Shown here: piece by piece, positions 19,908-28,899 of the stretch
Layout of the letters: every line of letters begins with the position of its first letter
How positions within the stretch are numbered: position 1 is the stretch's first letter
NCBI RefSeq assembly: GCF_018919395.1
Contig: NZ_JAHLME010000001.1
Coordinates: forward strand, 496,001 to 560,000
Length of the DNA stretch: 64,000 nt
Direction: 5' to 3'
Source of the DNA: Geomonas azotofigens
GTDB taxonomy: Bacteria; Desulfobacterota; Desulfuromonadia; Geobacterales; Geobacteraceae
Notes under the pieces: generated by a model
Databases searched by the model: none
What the model saw: the letters and a program-made list of their open reading frames with translations, nothing else
What the model was told of the DNA's origin: nothing
Program-made: the position numbers and the translations under genes

Positions 19908-22055
19908 ATGGAACCATACCTGGACGACGAGAGCGAACTGCGCCCCGAGCTGGTGCTGGTCGTCGACGACGACGAGATGATGCGGGACCTGGCCGTGGCG
20001 GCCCTGGAGCAGGCGGGATTCTTCGTGGCCGAGGCCGAGAACGGGGTGGTGGCCCTGGAGCAGTTCCGGCAGTTGCAGCCCGACATCGTCCTGCTCGACG
20101 TGATGATGCCGGAGCTGGACGGCTTCTCCACCTGCCGCGCCCTGCGCGCCCTCCCCGCCGGGGGCGACGTCCCGATCCTCATGATGACCGGCCTCGACGA
20201 CACCCGCGCCATCGAGCAGGCCTATCACGCCGGGGCCACCGACTTCGTCACCAAGCCGATCCACTGGGCCATCCTGCGGCACCGGGTCCGCTACATGCTC
20301 CGTTCCTCCAAGGCGATGCGCGACCTCAGGGTGAGCGAGGCGCGCCTGAGCAACGCCCACCGCATCGCCCACATGGGGAGCTGGGAGTGGGACATCCTCA
20401 ACGACCAGTTCTACTGGTCCCAGGAGATCTCCAACATCTTCGCCGTCGATCCCGGTGGCTTCGACTCCTCCTACGCGGCCTTCCTCAACACCATCCACCC
20501 GCTCGACAAGGAGCTCTTCAACAAGGCCTTCGAGGACGCCTGCGCCTACCAGCGGCCGATCAGCCTGGATCACCAGATCGTGCTCCCCCGGGGCGACGAG
20601 CGCTACTGCCACACCGAGGGGGAGGTCTGCACGGACGAGACGGGGCGGGTGGTGCGCATCTCCGGGACCATCCAGGACATCACCGAACGGAAGCGGATCG
20701 AGGACCAGGTCCGCTCCCTGGCCTACTACGACAGCATCACCGGGCTCCCCAACCGGGTCCTCTTCGGGGAGCTCTTGGACCGCGCCCTCACCTTCGCGCG
20801 CCGCTACCGCAAGAAGGTCGCCGTCCTCTTCCTGGACCTGGACCGTTTCAAGGAGATCAACGACACCCTGGGGCACGCCGTGGGGGACGACCTGCTCAGG
20901 GAGGTCTCCGAGCGCCTCAAGCGCTGCATCCGCGGCTACGACTCCGTGTGGCAGGGGATAGGGACGCCGGAGGGGAACCCGGTGGCCCGGCTGGGGGGGG
21001 ACGAGTTCACCGTGATCATGGAGGACATCCAGGACAGCAACGGGGTGATCGCCGCCTCGCAGCGAATCCTGCAGCAGCTCTCCGACCCGTTCCTGCTGGA
21101 CGAGGTGGAGATCTGCGTCACGGCCAGCATCGGCATCAGCATCTATCCCGATGACGGCGAGGACGCCATGACCCTGGTGCGCAACGCCGACACCGCCATG
21201 TACCACGCCAAGCGGGAGGGGCGTAACAACGCCCAGTTCTTCATGCAGGCCCTGAACGACGCCGCCTGCGAGCGGCTGCTCCTCGAGCGGCAGATCAGGA
21301 AGGCGCTCGCCAACGAGGAGTTCGTGCTCCACTACCAGCCGCAGGTCGACGCCGGCAGCGGCAGGATCGTGGGACTGGAGGCGCTGATCCGCTGGCAGAG
21401 CCCGGAACTCGGCTTCATGTCTCCGGCAAGCTTCATCCCCTTCGCCGAGGAGAGCGGGCAGATCATGCTGATCGACGAATGGGTGGTGCACGCGGTCTGC
21501 CGCCAGGTCGCCGCCTGGCGCTCAGAGGGGATCGCCCCCCCGAGGGTCGCGGTCAACCTCTCCGGCTGCCATTTCCTCAAGAAGAGCCTGATCGAGATGG
21601 TGGCGGAATGCCTGCAGAATTTCGCGCTGGAAGGGCATCACCTCGAGGTGGAGCTCACCGAGGGGGTGATCATGCGCGACGTGGAGCAGGCCACCGCCAC
21701 CCTCGCCGACCTCAAGCGCATGGGGGTCACCGTCTCCATCGACGACTTCGGCACCGGCTACTCTTCCCTGAGCTACCTCAGGCGCTTCCCGATCGACACC
21801 CTGAAGATCGACCGCTCCTTCATAACCGGCGTCACCAGGGATCCCGACGGCGCCGCCATCACCACCGCCATCATCTCCATGGCCACCAGCATGAGGCTGG
21901 AGATCGTCGCCGAGGGGGTGGAGACCGCGGAGCAGATGGCGTTTCTCCTGGAGCACGGCTGCTCCGTCATGCAGGGGTACCTCTTCTGCCGCCCGGTCCC
22001 GCCGGAAGAGGTGGCCCGCTTCCTGCGCGAGGGGCTCCCCATGCCGACAAAGTGA
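19908..22055 (+). CDS. response regulator with PAS, GGDEF and EAL domains
   Basis: This cyclic di-GMP turnover protein has about 715 residues. A receiver domain (VLVVDDDEMMRDL; phospho-acceptor Asp near residue 64 in LLDVMMPELDG; FVTKPI) is followed by a PAS domain (AHMGSWEWD), a GGDEF domain with intact GGDEF (about 363), and an EAL domain with GLEALIRW and DDFGTGYSSL intact. Both synthase and phosphodiesterase activity are possible. An insertion in the GGDEF domain (WQGIGTPEGNPVA) lies just before the signature. ATG 19908 has GAAGG five bases upstream; ATG 19896 is an alternative. It lies just after the hybrid kinase gene, and phosphotransfer from that HPT domain is a fair inference. Confidence 0.9.
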   Translation: MEPYLDDESELRPELVLVVDDDEMMRDLAVAALEQAGFFVAEAENGVVALEQFRQLQPDIVLLDVMMPELDGFSTCRALRALPAGGDVPILMMTGLDDTRAIEQAYHAGATDFVTKPIHWAILRHRVRYMLRSSKAMRDLRVSEARLSNAHRIAHMGSWEWDILNDQFYWSQEISNIFAVDPGGFDSSYAAFLNTIHPLDKELFNKAFEDACAYQRPISLDHQIVLPRGDERYCHTEGEVCTDETGRVVRISGTIQDITERKRIEDQVRSLAYYDSITGLPNRVLFGELLDRALTFARRYRKKVAVLFLDLDRFKEINDTLGHAVGDDLLREVSERLKRCIRGYDSVWQGIGTPEGNPVARLGGDEFTVIMEDIQDSNGVIAASQRILQQLSDPFLLDEVEICVTASIGISIYPDDGEDAMTLVRNADTAMYHAKREGRNNAQFFMQALNDAACERLLLERQIRKALANEEFVLHYQPQVDAGSGRIVGLEALIRWQSPELGFMSPASFIPFAEESGQIMLIDEWVVHAVCRQVAAWRSEGIAPPRVAVNLSGCHFLKKSLIEMVAECLQNFALEGHHLEVELTEGVIMRDVEQATATLADLKRMGVTVSIDDFGTGYSSLSYLRRFPIDTLKIDRSFITGVTRDPDGAAITTAIISMATSMRLEIVAEGVETAEQMAFLLEHGCSVMQGYLFCRPVPPEEVARFLREGLPMPTK

Positions 22056-22081
22056 CTGGAGCCGCAGGTTGCCGTGGCGCA

Positions 22082-22113
22082 GGGGACTGGCACCTGCGGA
22101 GCCAGTCCCCTTT
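22082..22113. repeat. GGGGACTGGC hairpin repeat, also terminator-like
   Basis: GGGGACTGGC (22082-22091) and GCCAGTCCCC (22101-22110) form a 10-bp stem followed by TTT. An almost identical element is at 48447-48476 and a related one at 8231-8257, so this is a dispersed repeat in this genome. Here it can end transcription of the GGDEF/EAL gene. The rest of the 22056-22311 interval shows no gene. Confidence 0.7.
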
Positions 22114-22311
22114 CCCCTTGCGGGAGGGGGAGCCACCAATGCCCCTTTTTTCCCACACGTCACGACAGAACCTTCCGCAGGCGGAGGCGGCCCGGGCGCG
22201 CAGCGAGGTGGCCAAAAATGGTCGGGCACGACGCCCTGTACCGGGCGACGGTTGCAATCCGCCGAAAATGTCTTACCCTTTCCCGAGAATTCAACCTGAG
22301 CAGGAGGAACT

Positions 22312-22815
22312 ATGCCTAAAGTTACTTTCAAGGGAAACCCGGTGACACTGGTGGGGCCGGAACTGAAGGTGGGAGACGCCGCTCCCAATTTCGCCGTGGT
22401 GGATAACTCTCTCAACCAGGTGACCCTGACGACCTATGAGGGAAAGGTCAAGATAATCAGCGCCGTTCCTTCACTGGACACTCCCGTCTGTGACACGGAA
22501 ACCAGACGTTTCAACCAGGAGGCCGCCGCGCTCCCCGGCAACGTCGTCGTCCTGACCATCAGCGCCGACCTTCCCTTCGCCCAGAAGAGGTGGTGCGGGG
22601 CCGCCGGGATCGACAAGGTGGTCACCCTCTCCGACTACCGCGACCGCTCCTTCGCCCTGGCCTACGGCGTGCTGATCGAGGAGCTCAAACTGCTGGCGCG
22701 CGCCATCTTCGTCATCGACCAGAAGAACGTGATCCGCCACATCCACTTCGTCCCCGAGGTGACCCAGGAGCCGGACTACGCCGCGGTGCTCGCCGCGGCC
22801 AAGGAACTTTGCTAG
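22312..22815 (+). CDS. tpx: thiol peroxidase
   Basis: This 167-residue atypical 2-Cys peroxiredoxin detoxifies H2O2 and organic peroxides with thioredoxin. The peroxidatic Cys60 is in VPSLDTPVCDTETRRF and the resolving Cys95 in FAQKRWCGAAG, the same spacing as E. coli Tpx. Length is standard. AGGAGG lies four bases before the ATG. The gene is monocistronic with a strong terminator. It is one of several peroxide-defence genes in the window, with the AhpD-like selenoprotein. Confidence 0.95.
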   Translation: MPKVTFKGNPVTLVGPELKVGDAAPNFAVVDNSLNQVTLTTYEGKVKIISAVPSLDTPVCDTETRRFNQEAAALPGNVVVLTISADLPFAQKRWCGAAGIDKVVTLSDYRDRSFALAYGVLIEELKLLARAIFVIDQKNVIRHIHFVPEVTQEPDYAAVLAAAKELC

Positions 22816-22840
22816 TCCCGACAGCGGCATAAACGCCGAA

Positions 22841-22875
22841 GGCGCCCGCGGCTGAAGCCGCGGGCGCCTTTTTTT
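22841..22875 (+). terminator. rho-independent terminator after tpx
   Basis: GGCGCCCGCGGC (22841-22852) and GCCGCGGGCGCC (22857-22868) form a perfect 12-bp stem with a TGAA loop, followed by seven T. Confidence 0.95.
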
Positions 22876-22947
22876 GCTGTCGCGCGCGCCGGGTATCGTC
22901 CTGATTTTACTGGACGCGGCGCACGGGTTGATAGTAAAAGGGTGGTC

Positions 22948-23952
22948 ATGGAAACCAGATCGATCCCCATCACGCTGCAGATCAGCTACGCCCTGGCGGC
23001 GCTCGCCGTCTTCACGGTGCTGCACTTCCACCTGCTGCCTGCGGTTTTCGCCGGGCTCGCGGTGTACGCGCTCACCGCGAAGCTGGCGCTCAAGCTCCCG
23101 GTACGCTGGGGAACGCTGACCCAGAAGGTGGCGCTGGCGGGGATCATCCTGTTCGTGATCGGACTGGTATCGGGGATCTGCCTGGGGCTTTGGTCGTTTC
23201 TGCGCGGCCACCACGGCATGTCCAACCTGCTCGGCACCGCCGCCGAAACGCTCGACAACCTGAAGCGCAACCTGCCGGAGGACCTGACCGCGCTGCTGCC
23301 GGATACGGTGGACGAGCTGCGCGAGCAGATCGTCACCATGCTGCGCGAGCACGGCAAGAACATCTCCTCGGTGGGGATATCGGGGGTGAAGACCTTCGCG
23401 CACCTGGTCCTGGGGATGGTGGTGGGAAGCCTCGCGGTCCTGCACCGCTTCAACCGGGAGGAGGGGTTCCCGCCGCTGGCCGGCCACCTGCACGACCGGC
23501 TCCTGAACCTCGCGAGCGCCTTCGACAAGGTGGTGTTCGCCCAGGTGAAGATCTCGCTTCTGAACACCGCCCTGACCGCCCTGTACCTCGCGGTGGTCCT
23601 CCCCATGTGCGGCATCTACCTCCCCATGGTGACGCTTTTGATCCTGCTGACCTTCATCGCCGGACTCCTGCCGGTCGTGGGAAACCTGATCTCCAACTTC
23701 ACCATCGTGCTGATCAGCCTCGGCGTCTCCCCCATGGTCGGTCTCGCCTCCCTGGCCTTCCTGGTGCTGATCCACAAGCTGGAGTACTTCACCAACGCCC
23801 GCATCGTCGGGACCGAGGTAAAGGCGAGCGTCTGGGAGCTCTTGACCGCGATGCTGGTCATGGAGGCCATCTTTGGCGTGGCCGGCCTGGTCGCCGCCCC
23901 CGTGGTCTACGCCTGGCTCAAGGCCGAGCTGAAGGCGTACCGGCTGGTGTGA
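22948..23952 (+). CDS. AI-2E family (UPF0118/PerM) transporter
   Basis: This 334-residue integral membrane protein has about seven to eight helices and the family's soluble insert between helices 3 and 4 (about residues 85-145). It ends with the typical VAAPVVYAWLKAELKAYR tail. FIAGLLPVVGNLISN matches the conserved block of the AI-2E permease family, whose members export small molecules or ions; no substrate can be assigned. ATG 22948 follows GGGTGG; GTG 22942 is possible. It lies between the tpx terminator and the thioredoxin/CcdA fusion. Confidence 0.8.
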   Translation: METRSIPITLQISYALAALAVFTVLHFHLLPAVFAGLAVYALTAKLALKLPVRWGTLTQKVALAGIILFVIGLVSGICLGLWSFLRGHHGMSNLLGTAAETLDNLKRNLPEDLTALLPDTVDELREQIVTMLREHGKNISSVGISGVKTFAHLVLGMVVGSLAVLHRFNREEGFPPLAGHLHDRLLNLASAFDKVVFAQVKISLLNTALTALYLAVVLPMCGIYLPMVTLLILLTFIAGLLPVVGNLISNFTIVLISLGVSPMVGLASLAFLVLIHKLEYFTNARIVGTEVKASVWELLTAMLVMEAIFGVAGLVAAPVVYAWLKAELKAYRLV

Positions 23953-23997
23953 GCCGCGCCCCTGGCCAAAGGCACCACCCGTAGTATCATTTGCGGC

Positions 23998-25359
23998 ATG
24001 GCCACAACGCTCCCCACAAAACACCTTCACGCTCCACGCTCCGCCCCCCGAACCGGCGCGCCACGTCGCCGCACCCTCCCCGGCAGTTCATCCCGGCACC
24101 GTTTGCAGCTCCTCCCATCGCGCCTGGCCTGCGCCCTGCTCCTGATCGCGCTCTGCGTTGCCGGCGTGTGTCCCCCAGCCGGTGCCGCCCCGACGGCCAC
24201 CCTGTACTTCTTCTGGGGCGAGGGGTGCCCGCACTGCGCCGAGGCGAAGCCCTTCCTTGAGCAGCTGCGCCGCAGCTACCCCGGCCTCAGGGTGGAGGCG
24301 ACGGAGGTGCTTACGCACCGCGAGAACATCCCCCTTCTCATGCGCATGGCGAAGGAGAGGGGGCGGGAGGCGACCGGGGTGCCGGTCTTCATCATCGGGC
24401 CGCACTACTTCAGCGGATTCTCGGAGGGGACTCCGGCACAGCTGGAAGAGGCGGTCAAGGAGGCGTTGCAGCACCCGGCACGGCCAGCCCCCAAGCCCCG
24501 GGTCACCGACCGCGTCACCGTCCCGCTGCTCGGAGAGCTCGACCCGCGGCAATCACTTCCCCTCTTCACCGTCGTGATCGCCGCGCTGGACAGCTTCAAT
24601 CCGTGCGCCTTCTTCGTGCTCTTCTTCCTTTTGAGCCTCCTGATCCACGCCCGGTCGCGGCGCCGCATGCTCCTCATCGGAGGCGTCTTCGTCTTCGTCT
24701 CGGGGCTTTTGTACTTCCTGTTCCTGGCGGCGTGGCTGAACCTGTTCCTGGTGGCCGGGACACTCCCCGCCGTCACCACTGCCGCGGGTATCCTGGCGCT
24801 CCTCATCGGCCTCGTCAACGTGAAGGACTTCTTCCTGTTCCGGCAGGGGGTGACGCTCGGTATTCCGGAGGGGAAAAAGCCCAGGCTCTTCGCCCGGATG
24901 AGGCTTCTTCTGAAGGCGGAGTCGCTCCCGTCCCTTCTGGCGGGAACCGGCGTCCTCGCCGTCGCCGCCAACAGCTACGAACTTTTGTGCACCGCCGGCT
25001 TCCCCATGGTCTTCACCCGCGCGCTCACGCTGCACCGGCTCACGGCACCTGGCTATTATTCATACCTTGCCCTCTACTGCCTGGTATATGCGGTGCCGCT
25101 GGCGGCGATCGTGGTGATCTTCACGGTTACGCTGGGTGGGAAGAAACTGAGCGAATGGCAGGGGCGGGTGCTGAAGCTGGTATCGGGGCTGATGATGCTG
25201 GGGCTCGGAGGGGTGCTGCTGGCAAGGCCGGCCCTCTTGACCGACCCGGTGGTCTCCGCTTTGCTCATGGCGGCGACCCTGGCGCTGGCGGGAGTGCTCG
25301 CCCTCTGCTTCCGGCGGGCGTACACCGGCGGGGGACAAGACGGGGGGACTACCCGATAG
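23998..25359 (+). CDS. thioredoxin-like domain fused to CcdA/DsbD-type membrane protein
   Basis: This 453-residue protein has a hydrophobic export segment (about residues 43-62), a periplasmic thioredoxin-like domain with WGEGCPHCAEA (Cys 77 and 80 region), and a six-helix CcdA/DsbD-like domain. The paired membrane cysteines are DSFNPCAFF and ELLCTAGFP. The layout suggests electrons pass from cytoplasmic thioredoxin through the membrane cysteines to the fused periplasmic CxxC, for example for cytochrome c maturation or disulfide reduction, which fits a cytochrome-rich organism. The N-terminus before the hydrophobic segment is long and Arg/Pro rich; a TTG at 24103 would give a normal signal peptide. 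It overlaps the convergent kinase gene by 11 bases. Confidence 0.78.
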   Translation: MATTLPTKHLHAPRSAPRTGAPRRRTLPGSSSRHRLQLLPSRLACALLLIALCVAGVCPPAGAAPTATLYFFWGEGCPHCAEAKPFLEQLRRSYPGLRVEATEVLTHRENIPLLMRMAKERGREATGVPVFIIGPHYFSGFSEGTPAQLEEAVKEALQHPARPAPKPRVTDRVTVPLLGELDPRQSLPLFTVVIAALDSFNPCAFFVLFFLLSLLIHARSRRRMLLIGGVFVFVSGLLYFLFLAAWLNLFLVAGTLPAVTTAAGILALLIGLVNVKDFFLFRQGVTLGIPEGKKPRLFARMRLLLKAESLPSLLAGTGVLAVAANSYELLCTAGFPMVFTRALTLHRLTAPGYYSYLALYCLVYAVPLAAIVVIFTVTLGGKKLSEWQGRVLKLVSGLMMLGLGGVLLARPALLTDPVVSALLMAATLALAGVLALCFRRAYTGGGQDGGTTR

Positions 25360-27862
25360 CGAAGTTGCCGGCAAGGGCGGACTTGATCTTCTCCCCAAGG
25401 CTCGCCATGTCGAAGGGCTTCTGGATGAAGTTGACCCGGCTGCGGTCCACGCCCTTGTCCAGCAGGGTCTCGGGAGCGTAGCCCGACATGTAGATGACCT
25501 TCAGATCCGGCCTCAGGGCGAGGATCGTTTCCACCGCATCCTTCCCGCTCGCACCCGGCAGCATCACGTCCGACAGCACCACGTCGATGCCGTGTTCCGC
25601 CCGGCACAACTCCAGCGCCTGGACCGAATTCTCCGCCAAGAGCACGCGGTACCCCATGTGCTCCAGCATCTTCAAGGTCATCCTCCCCACGATCTCGTCG
25701 TCCTCGACCACCAGCACGGTACCGGTCGCCTGCCCCGCCGGAACCGCCTTCAGCTCCTGGACCCGTTCCCGATAGCGCGGCAGGCAGACCTTGAAGGTCG
25801 TCCCCACCCCCCGTTCGCTCTCCACGGTCACGAAGCCGCCGTTCTGGGTGACCATGCCGTACACGCTGGCAAGCCCCAGGCCGCTCCCCTGCCCCACCTC
25901 CCGGGTGGTGAAGAAGGGCTCGAAGACGCGGCGGCAGGTCTCGCGGTCCATGCCGTGCCCGGAATCCGAGATGGCGATCTCCAGGTACTCCCCCGGCACG
26001 GCGTCGATGTTGGCGCTGCAGATATCATCCCCGACCGTGACGTTCTCGGTGGCGATGACGAGGTCCCCGCCGTTGGGCATGGCGGCGCCGGCGTTGCTGA
26101 CCATGTTGGTGACCATCTCTTCCAGCTGGGCCGGGTCTATCCGCACCGGCCACGGCTCCCGGCAAAGCTTGAGGGAGAGCCGCGTCCCCCGTCCGGCCAG
26201 GAGGGCGACCTTGCGCGCGAGCTCCCCCAGGGCCTCGTTGATGTCCAGGGTTCTCGGTGCGATGAGCTGCTGGCGCGAGAAGGAGAGCAGCTGCGCGGTC
26301 AGGTCGCGGGAGCGCTGCGCCGCCTTGCAGATCTCGTGCAGGCTGTCGGAGATGCGCGGGTGGCCGTGGTACTCCATCCCGAGCATTTCCGCGTAGCCGA
26401 TGATGACCGACAGCATGTTGTTGAACTCGTGCGCCACCCCCCCCGCCAGACGCCCCACCGATTCCATCTTGATCGCCTGCCTGAGTTTGTCCTCCAGGAG
26501 CTTCTGCTTGGTGATGTCGTTGATGATCATGCCGCAGTACCCAGGCCTGGGGCGGAAGAGCCAGACCTGGCAGCACTTGCCGTTGAAGAAGTAGCGCTCC
26601 AGCGCCAGCGGCGTCCCCTCGCGGGCCAGCTGCCCCAGGCTCTCGAGCTGGGTCGCGTCGAAATCGGGAAGCAGCTCCAGCATGGTGCGCCCCACCAGGT
26701 CCTCCTCGCTCCTGCCGGTGAAGGCCTCGAAGGCTGGGTTCACCTCGACGAAACTGAAGTCGGCGGGGGTTCCCATCGGCCCCAGCAGCATCTTCAAGAG
26801 GGCGAAACCGTTGCCCATGTTCTCGAACAGCAGCCGGTACCTGTCCTCGCTTTCCTTGAGGTTGCGGTAGACGGTGCGCGCCGAAACGATGGCCATGGCG
26901 CAGACGTTGGCGGCACTGACGGCGAGGTTCAGGTACCTCTGCAGGTGCTGGGGCAGGGCGAAGTGGCCCGCCCAGATCCACCCCACCAGGCCGTTGTGAT
27001 TCAGGCGCACCAGGAACCCCGAGGCCTGCTCCGTCACCTCGAAGCCCCCCCGCACCTCGCCGGTGAGTTGGCGCAGGATCACGTCTTGGGTAACCGCCTC
27101 GCCATGACGGTAGAGCGGCCCGCCGCTGCCCGGGATGAAGGCGACCTCCTTGGCCCCGAAGAGCATGGCGAAGACGGAAAGAAGCTCCTCCACCACCCGT
27201 TGTTCTCCGCTGCTGCTGGAGAGCCTGGAAAGCAGGTCGAGCAACAGCGCGTAATCGGAGGCCGGCGCGACCGCGCCGTCCCCTTCCCACGTCTCCTGCC
27301 GCTCCAGTTCGCCGTGTGCCCGTTGTAACTGCAGGGCGAGGAGCTCCAGGCCGACCGGAACCGACTCGACCGGCCGCTGCACGAAGGCGCCGAACTCCTC
27401 CAGCCAGCGAAGGCTCTCCGGCGAGCTCCCGGTGTCGACCAGGGTGATCCCGGCGCAGCTCTCCGCGAAGAAATCGGCCCCGGTACTCCGGTCGAAGCCC
27501 CACCCCTCGACGAAGGAGCGCCAACGGGCGAGCCACCCCGGGGTGACCAGGTAGGCGCCCGCGGCGGTGAGGCGGTCGAAGGCGTAATCGCCGCAGACGA
27601 GGGCGGCGCAGTGACGCTTCCTGAGCAGTTGCACCCGGCGCAGGTCATCGGGGGGGGCGCCCAGGTGCGCCAGGCACTCGCCCCCCACGACGATGGCGGG
27701 TGAGCCTCCGCACAGGCGCCGCAGGTCGTCCCAGGAAACGGGCGGTCGTCCGCAGCACCCGGTGAAGGTGGTGCACTCTGCCCCGCCCAGACATCCCCCG
27801 GCCAGTGCGCTGGTGACGTCCCCCCCGAGGGCCTCGCAACAGTAGATGCGCGGGGTCGTCAT
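25349..27862 (-). CDS. hybrid histidine kinase with DUF1638-like N-terminal domain
   Basis: From ATG 27862 (GGGAGGG upstream) the protein has 837 residues. The first 200 are cysteine-rich (CCEALGG, CTTFTGCCGRPP, VGGECLAHLG, ALVCGDYAF) and contain AYLVTPGWLARW, which resembles DUF1638, a domain found beside corrinoid methyltransferase genes in methanogens. A GAF-like region (about 230-360) and a PAS domain (about 370-455) follow. HisKA has GGVAHEFNNMLS (His about 475), then an ATPase domain (FFTTREVGQGSGLGLAS) and a C-terminal receiver (Asp about 762 in LSDVMLPGASG). There is no transmembrane helix. The ATG overlaps the methyltransferase stop as ATGA. I infer that it reads out the state of the upstream corrinoid/methyltransferase pair. 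Its response regulator partner is not adjacent. Confidence 0.82.
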   Translation of the reverse strand: MTTPRIYCCEALGGDVTSALAGGCLGGAECTTFTGCCGRPPVSWDDLRRLCGGSPAIVVGGECLAHLGAPPDDLRRVQLLRKRHCAALVCGDYAFDRLTAAGAYLVTPGWLARWRSFVEGWGFDRSTGADFFAESCAGITLVDTGSSPESLRWLEEFGAFVQRPVESVPVGLELLALQLQRAHGELERQETWEGDGAVAPASDYALLLDLLSRLSSSSGEQRVVEELLSVFAMLFGAKEVAFIPGSGGPLYRHGEAVTQDVILRQLTGEVRGGFEVTEQASGFLVRLNHNGLVGWIWAGHFALPQHLQRYLNLAVSAANVCAMAIVSARTVYRNLKESEDRYRLLFENMGNGFALLKMLLGPMGTPADFSFVEVNPAFEAFTGRSEEDLVGRTMLELLPDFDATQLESLGQLAREGTPLALERYFFNGKCCQVWLFRPRPGYCGMIINDITKQKLLEDKLRQAIKMESVGRLAGGVAHEFNNMLSVIIGYAEMLGMEYHGHPRISDSLHEICKAAQRSRDLTAQLLSFSRQQLIAPRTLDINEALGELARKVALLAGRGTRLSLKLCREPWPVRIDPAQLEEMVTNMVSNAGAAMPNGGDLVIATENVTVGDDICSANIDAVPGEYLEIAISDSGHGMDRETCRRVFEPFFTTREVGQGSGLGLASVYGMVTQNGGFVTVESERGVGTTFKVCLPRYRERVQELKAVPAGQATGTVLVVEDDEIVGRMTLKMLEHMGYRVLLAENSVQALELCRAEHGIDVVLSDVMLPGASGKDAVETILALRPDLKVIYMSGYAPETLLDKGVDRSRVNFIQKPFDMASLGEKIKSALAGNFAIG

Positions 27863-28899
27863 GGTCCCCCCCTCCCGCCGGCGAGCGGGTAGCGGCCGTA
27901 TTCCCGCGCCGCCTGCGCGATCAGGTCCAGGGTCGCTTCGGGCACCTGCCACGGGATCTCGCCATGCTGGTCCGAGAGGATGAAGCCGCCACCGGCGGCC
28001 GCGGCGTCGATCGCCCCCCGCACCGCCGCGACGGTCGCGGCCTCGTCCCAGCACCGCATCTGGATGCCGTTGAGGTTGCCCAGCACCGCAAGGCGCCCGC
28101 GGCAGGCCGCCTTCACCGCGGCGAGGTCCTCTTCCCCTCCCACGCCGACCATCATGGTGCCCGTGTCGACCAGGTCGTCGACGACCTGCAGGCAGGGCCC
28201 CGAGGCGAGGTGGGTGGCGGTCGGACCCGCTATGGCGGCTATGGTCTTTTGGGCCGCGGGACGGCCGAAGCGGCGGTACAGGGCGGGGTCGATCATCTTC
28301 TGGGAGGCGAGCGGGTCGAAGTAGCAGATGGCGTGGGCCCCGGCGGCGAGCTGGGCGTTGGCCCACTCGGCGCAGAAGGCGCCGTTTATCTCCATGAGCC
28401 GGTGGGTGAGGTCCGGGCGGTCGAAGATGAGGTCGAGGTAGTGGTCGAAGCCGAGCTGCATCACCGGCAGCGAGAAGGGGGACATGACCACCCCCACGAT
28501 GGGGACGCTGTCGCCGACCGCCCGCCTCAGGGCGCGCTGCGCTTCCAGCACCCTGGTGAGCCCCGGTACCTCGGCTATCCGCGGCGGGGCGAGCGAGGCG
28601 ATCATGTCGGCTTTGAGCGGAGGAGGACCCGCGTTGGGAGGGCCGTCCTCCGTGAAGATGGTGCTTCCCCCCCATGCCTCCGCTTCCAGCGAGGCGTGGA
28701 AGAAACCGTAGATGCAGTCGTGCCCGTAGCGCTCGAGCATGCGCAACTGCCCCTGCACTACGTGTTCGGTCTTGGCAAAATACTCCTCGATGGTGAGCCC
28801 GAGCTCGCGGGCGCCGTGCAGGGACAGGAGCAGGAACAGGGGCACCCGGTCCGGCTCCCGGTGTGACAAGGTGGCAAGGACGCGCTCCATGCTGGTCAT
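27859..28899 (-). CDS. uroporphyrinogen decarboxylase-fold corrinoid methyltransferase (MtaA/CmuA-like)
   Basis: This 346-residue TIM-barrel protein starts MTSMERVLATLSHREPDRVP, the usual opening of the UroD/MtaA superfamily. Barrel motifs include VVMSPFSLPVMQLGF, AHAICYFDPLASQKM, THLASGPCLQVVDDL (the region of the MtaA zinc ligands) and LAVLGNLNGIQM. True UroD context (heme genes) is missing, and a corrinoid protein lies directly upstream, so I favour a methyltransferase acting on the corrinoid rather than a heme enzyme. The ATG at 28899 overlaps the corrinoid gene stop as ATGA, and its own stop overlaps the kinase ATG the same way. The methyl acceptor is unknown. Confidence 0.82.
   Translation of the reverse strand: MTSMERVLATLSHREPDRVPLFLLLSLHGARELGLTIEEYFAKTEHVVQGQLRMLERYGHDCIYGFFHASLEAEAWGGSTIFTEDGPPNAGPPPLKADMIASLAPPRIAEVPGLTRVLEAQRALRRAVGDSVPIVGVVMSPFSLPVMQLGFDHYLDLIFDRPDLTHRLMEINGAFCAEWANAQLAAGAHAICYFDPLASQKMIDPALYRRFGRPAAQKTIAAIAGPTATHLASGPCLQVVDDLVDTGTMMVGVGGEEDLAAVKAACRGRLAVLGNLNGIQMRCWDEAATVAAVRGAIDAAAAGGGFILSDQHGEIPWQVPEATLDLIAQAAREYGRYPLAGGRGGP

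Noticed and set aside
27859-28899. True uroporphyrinogen decarboxylase (hemE)
   Set aside because: The fold is shared, but the gene is coupled to a corrinoid-binding protein and a kinase, not heme genes, and matches the MtaA/CmuA-type opening.
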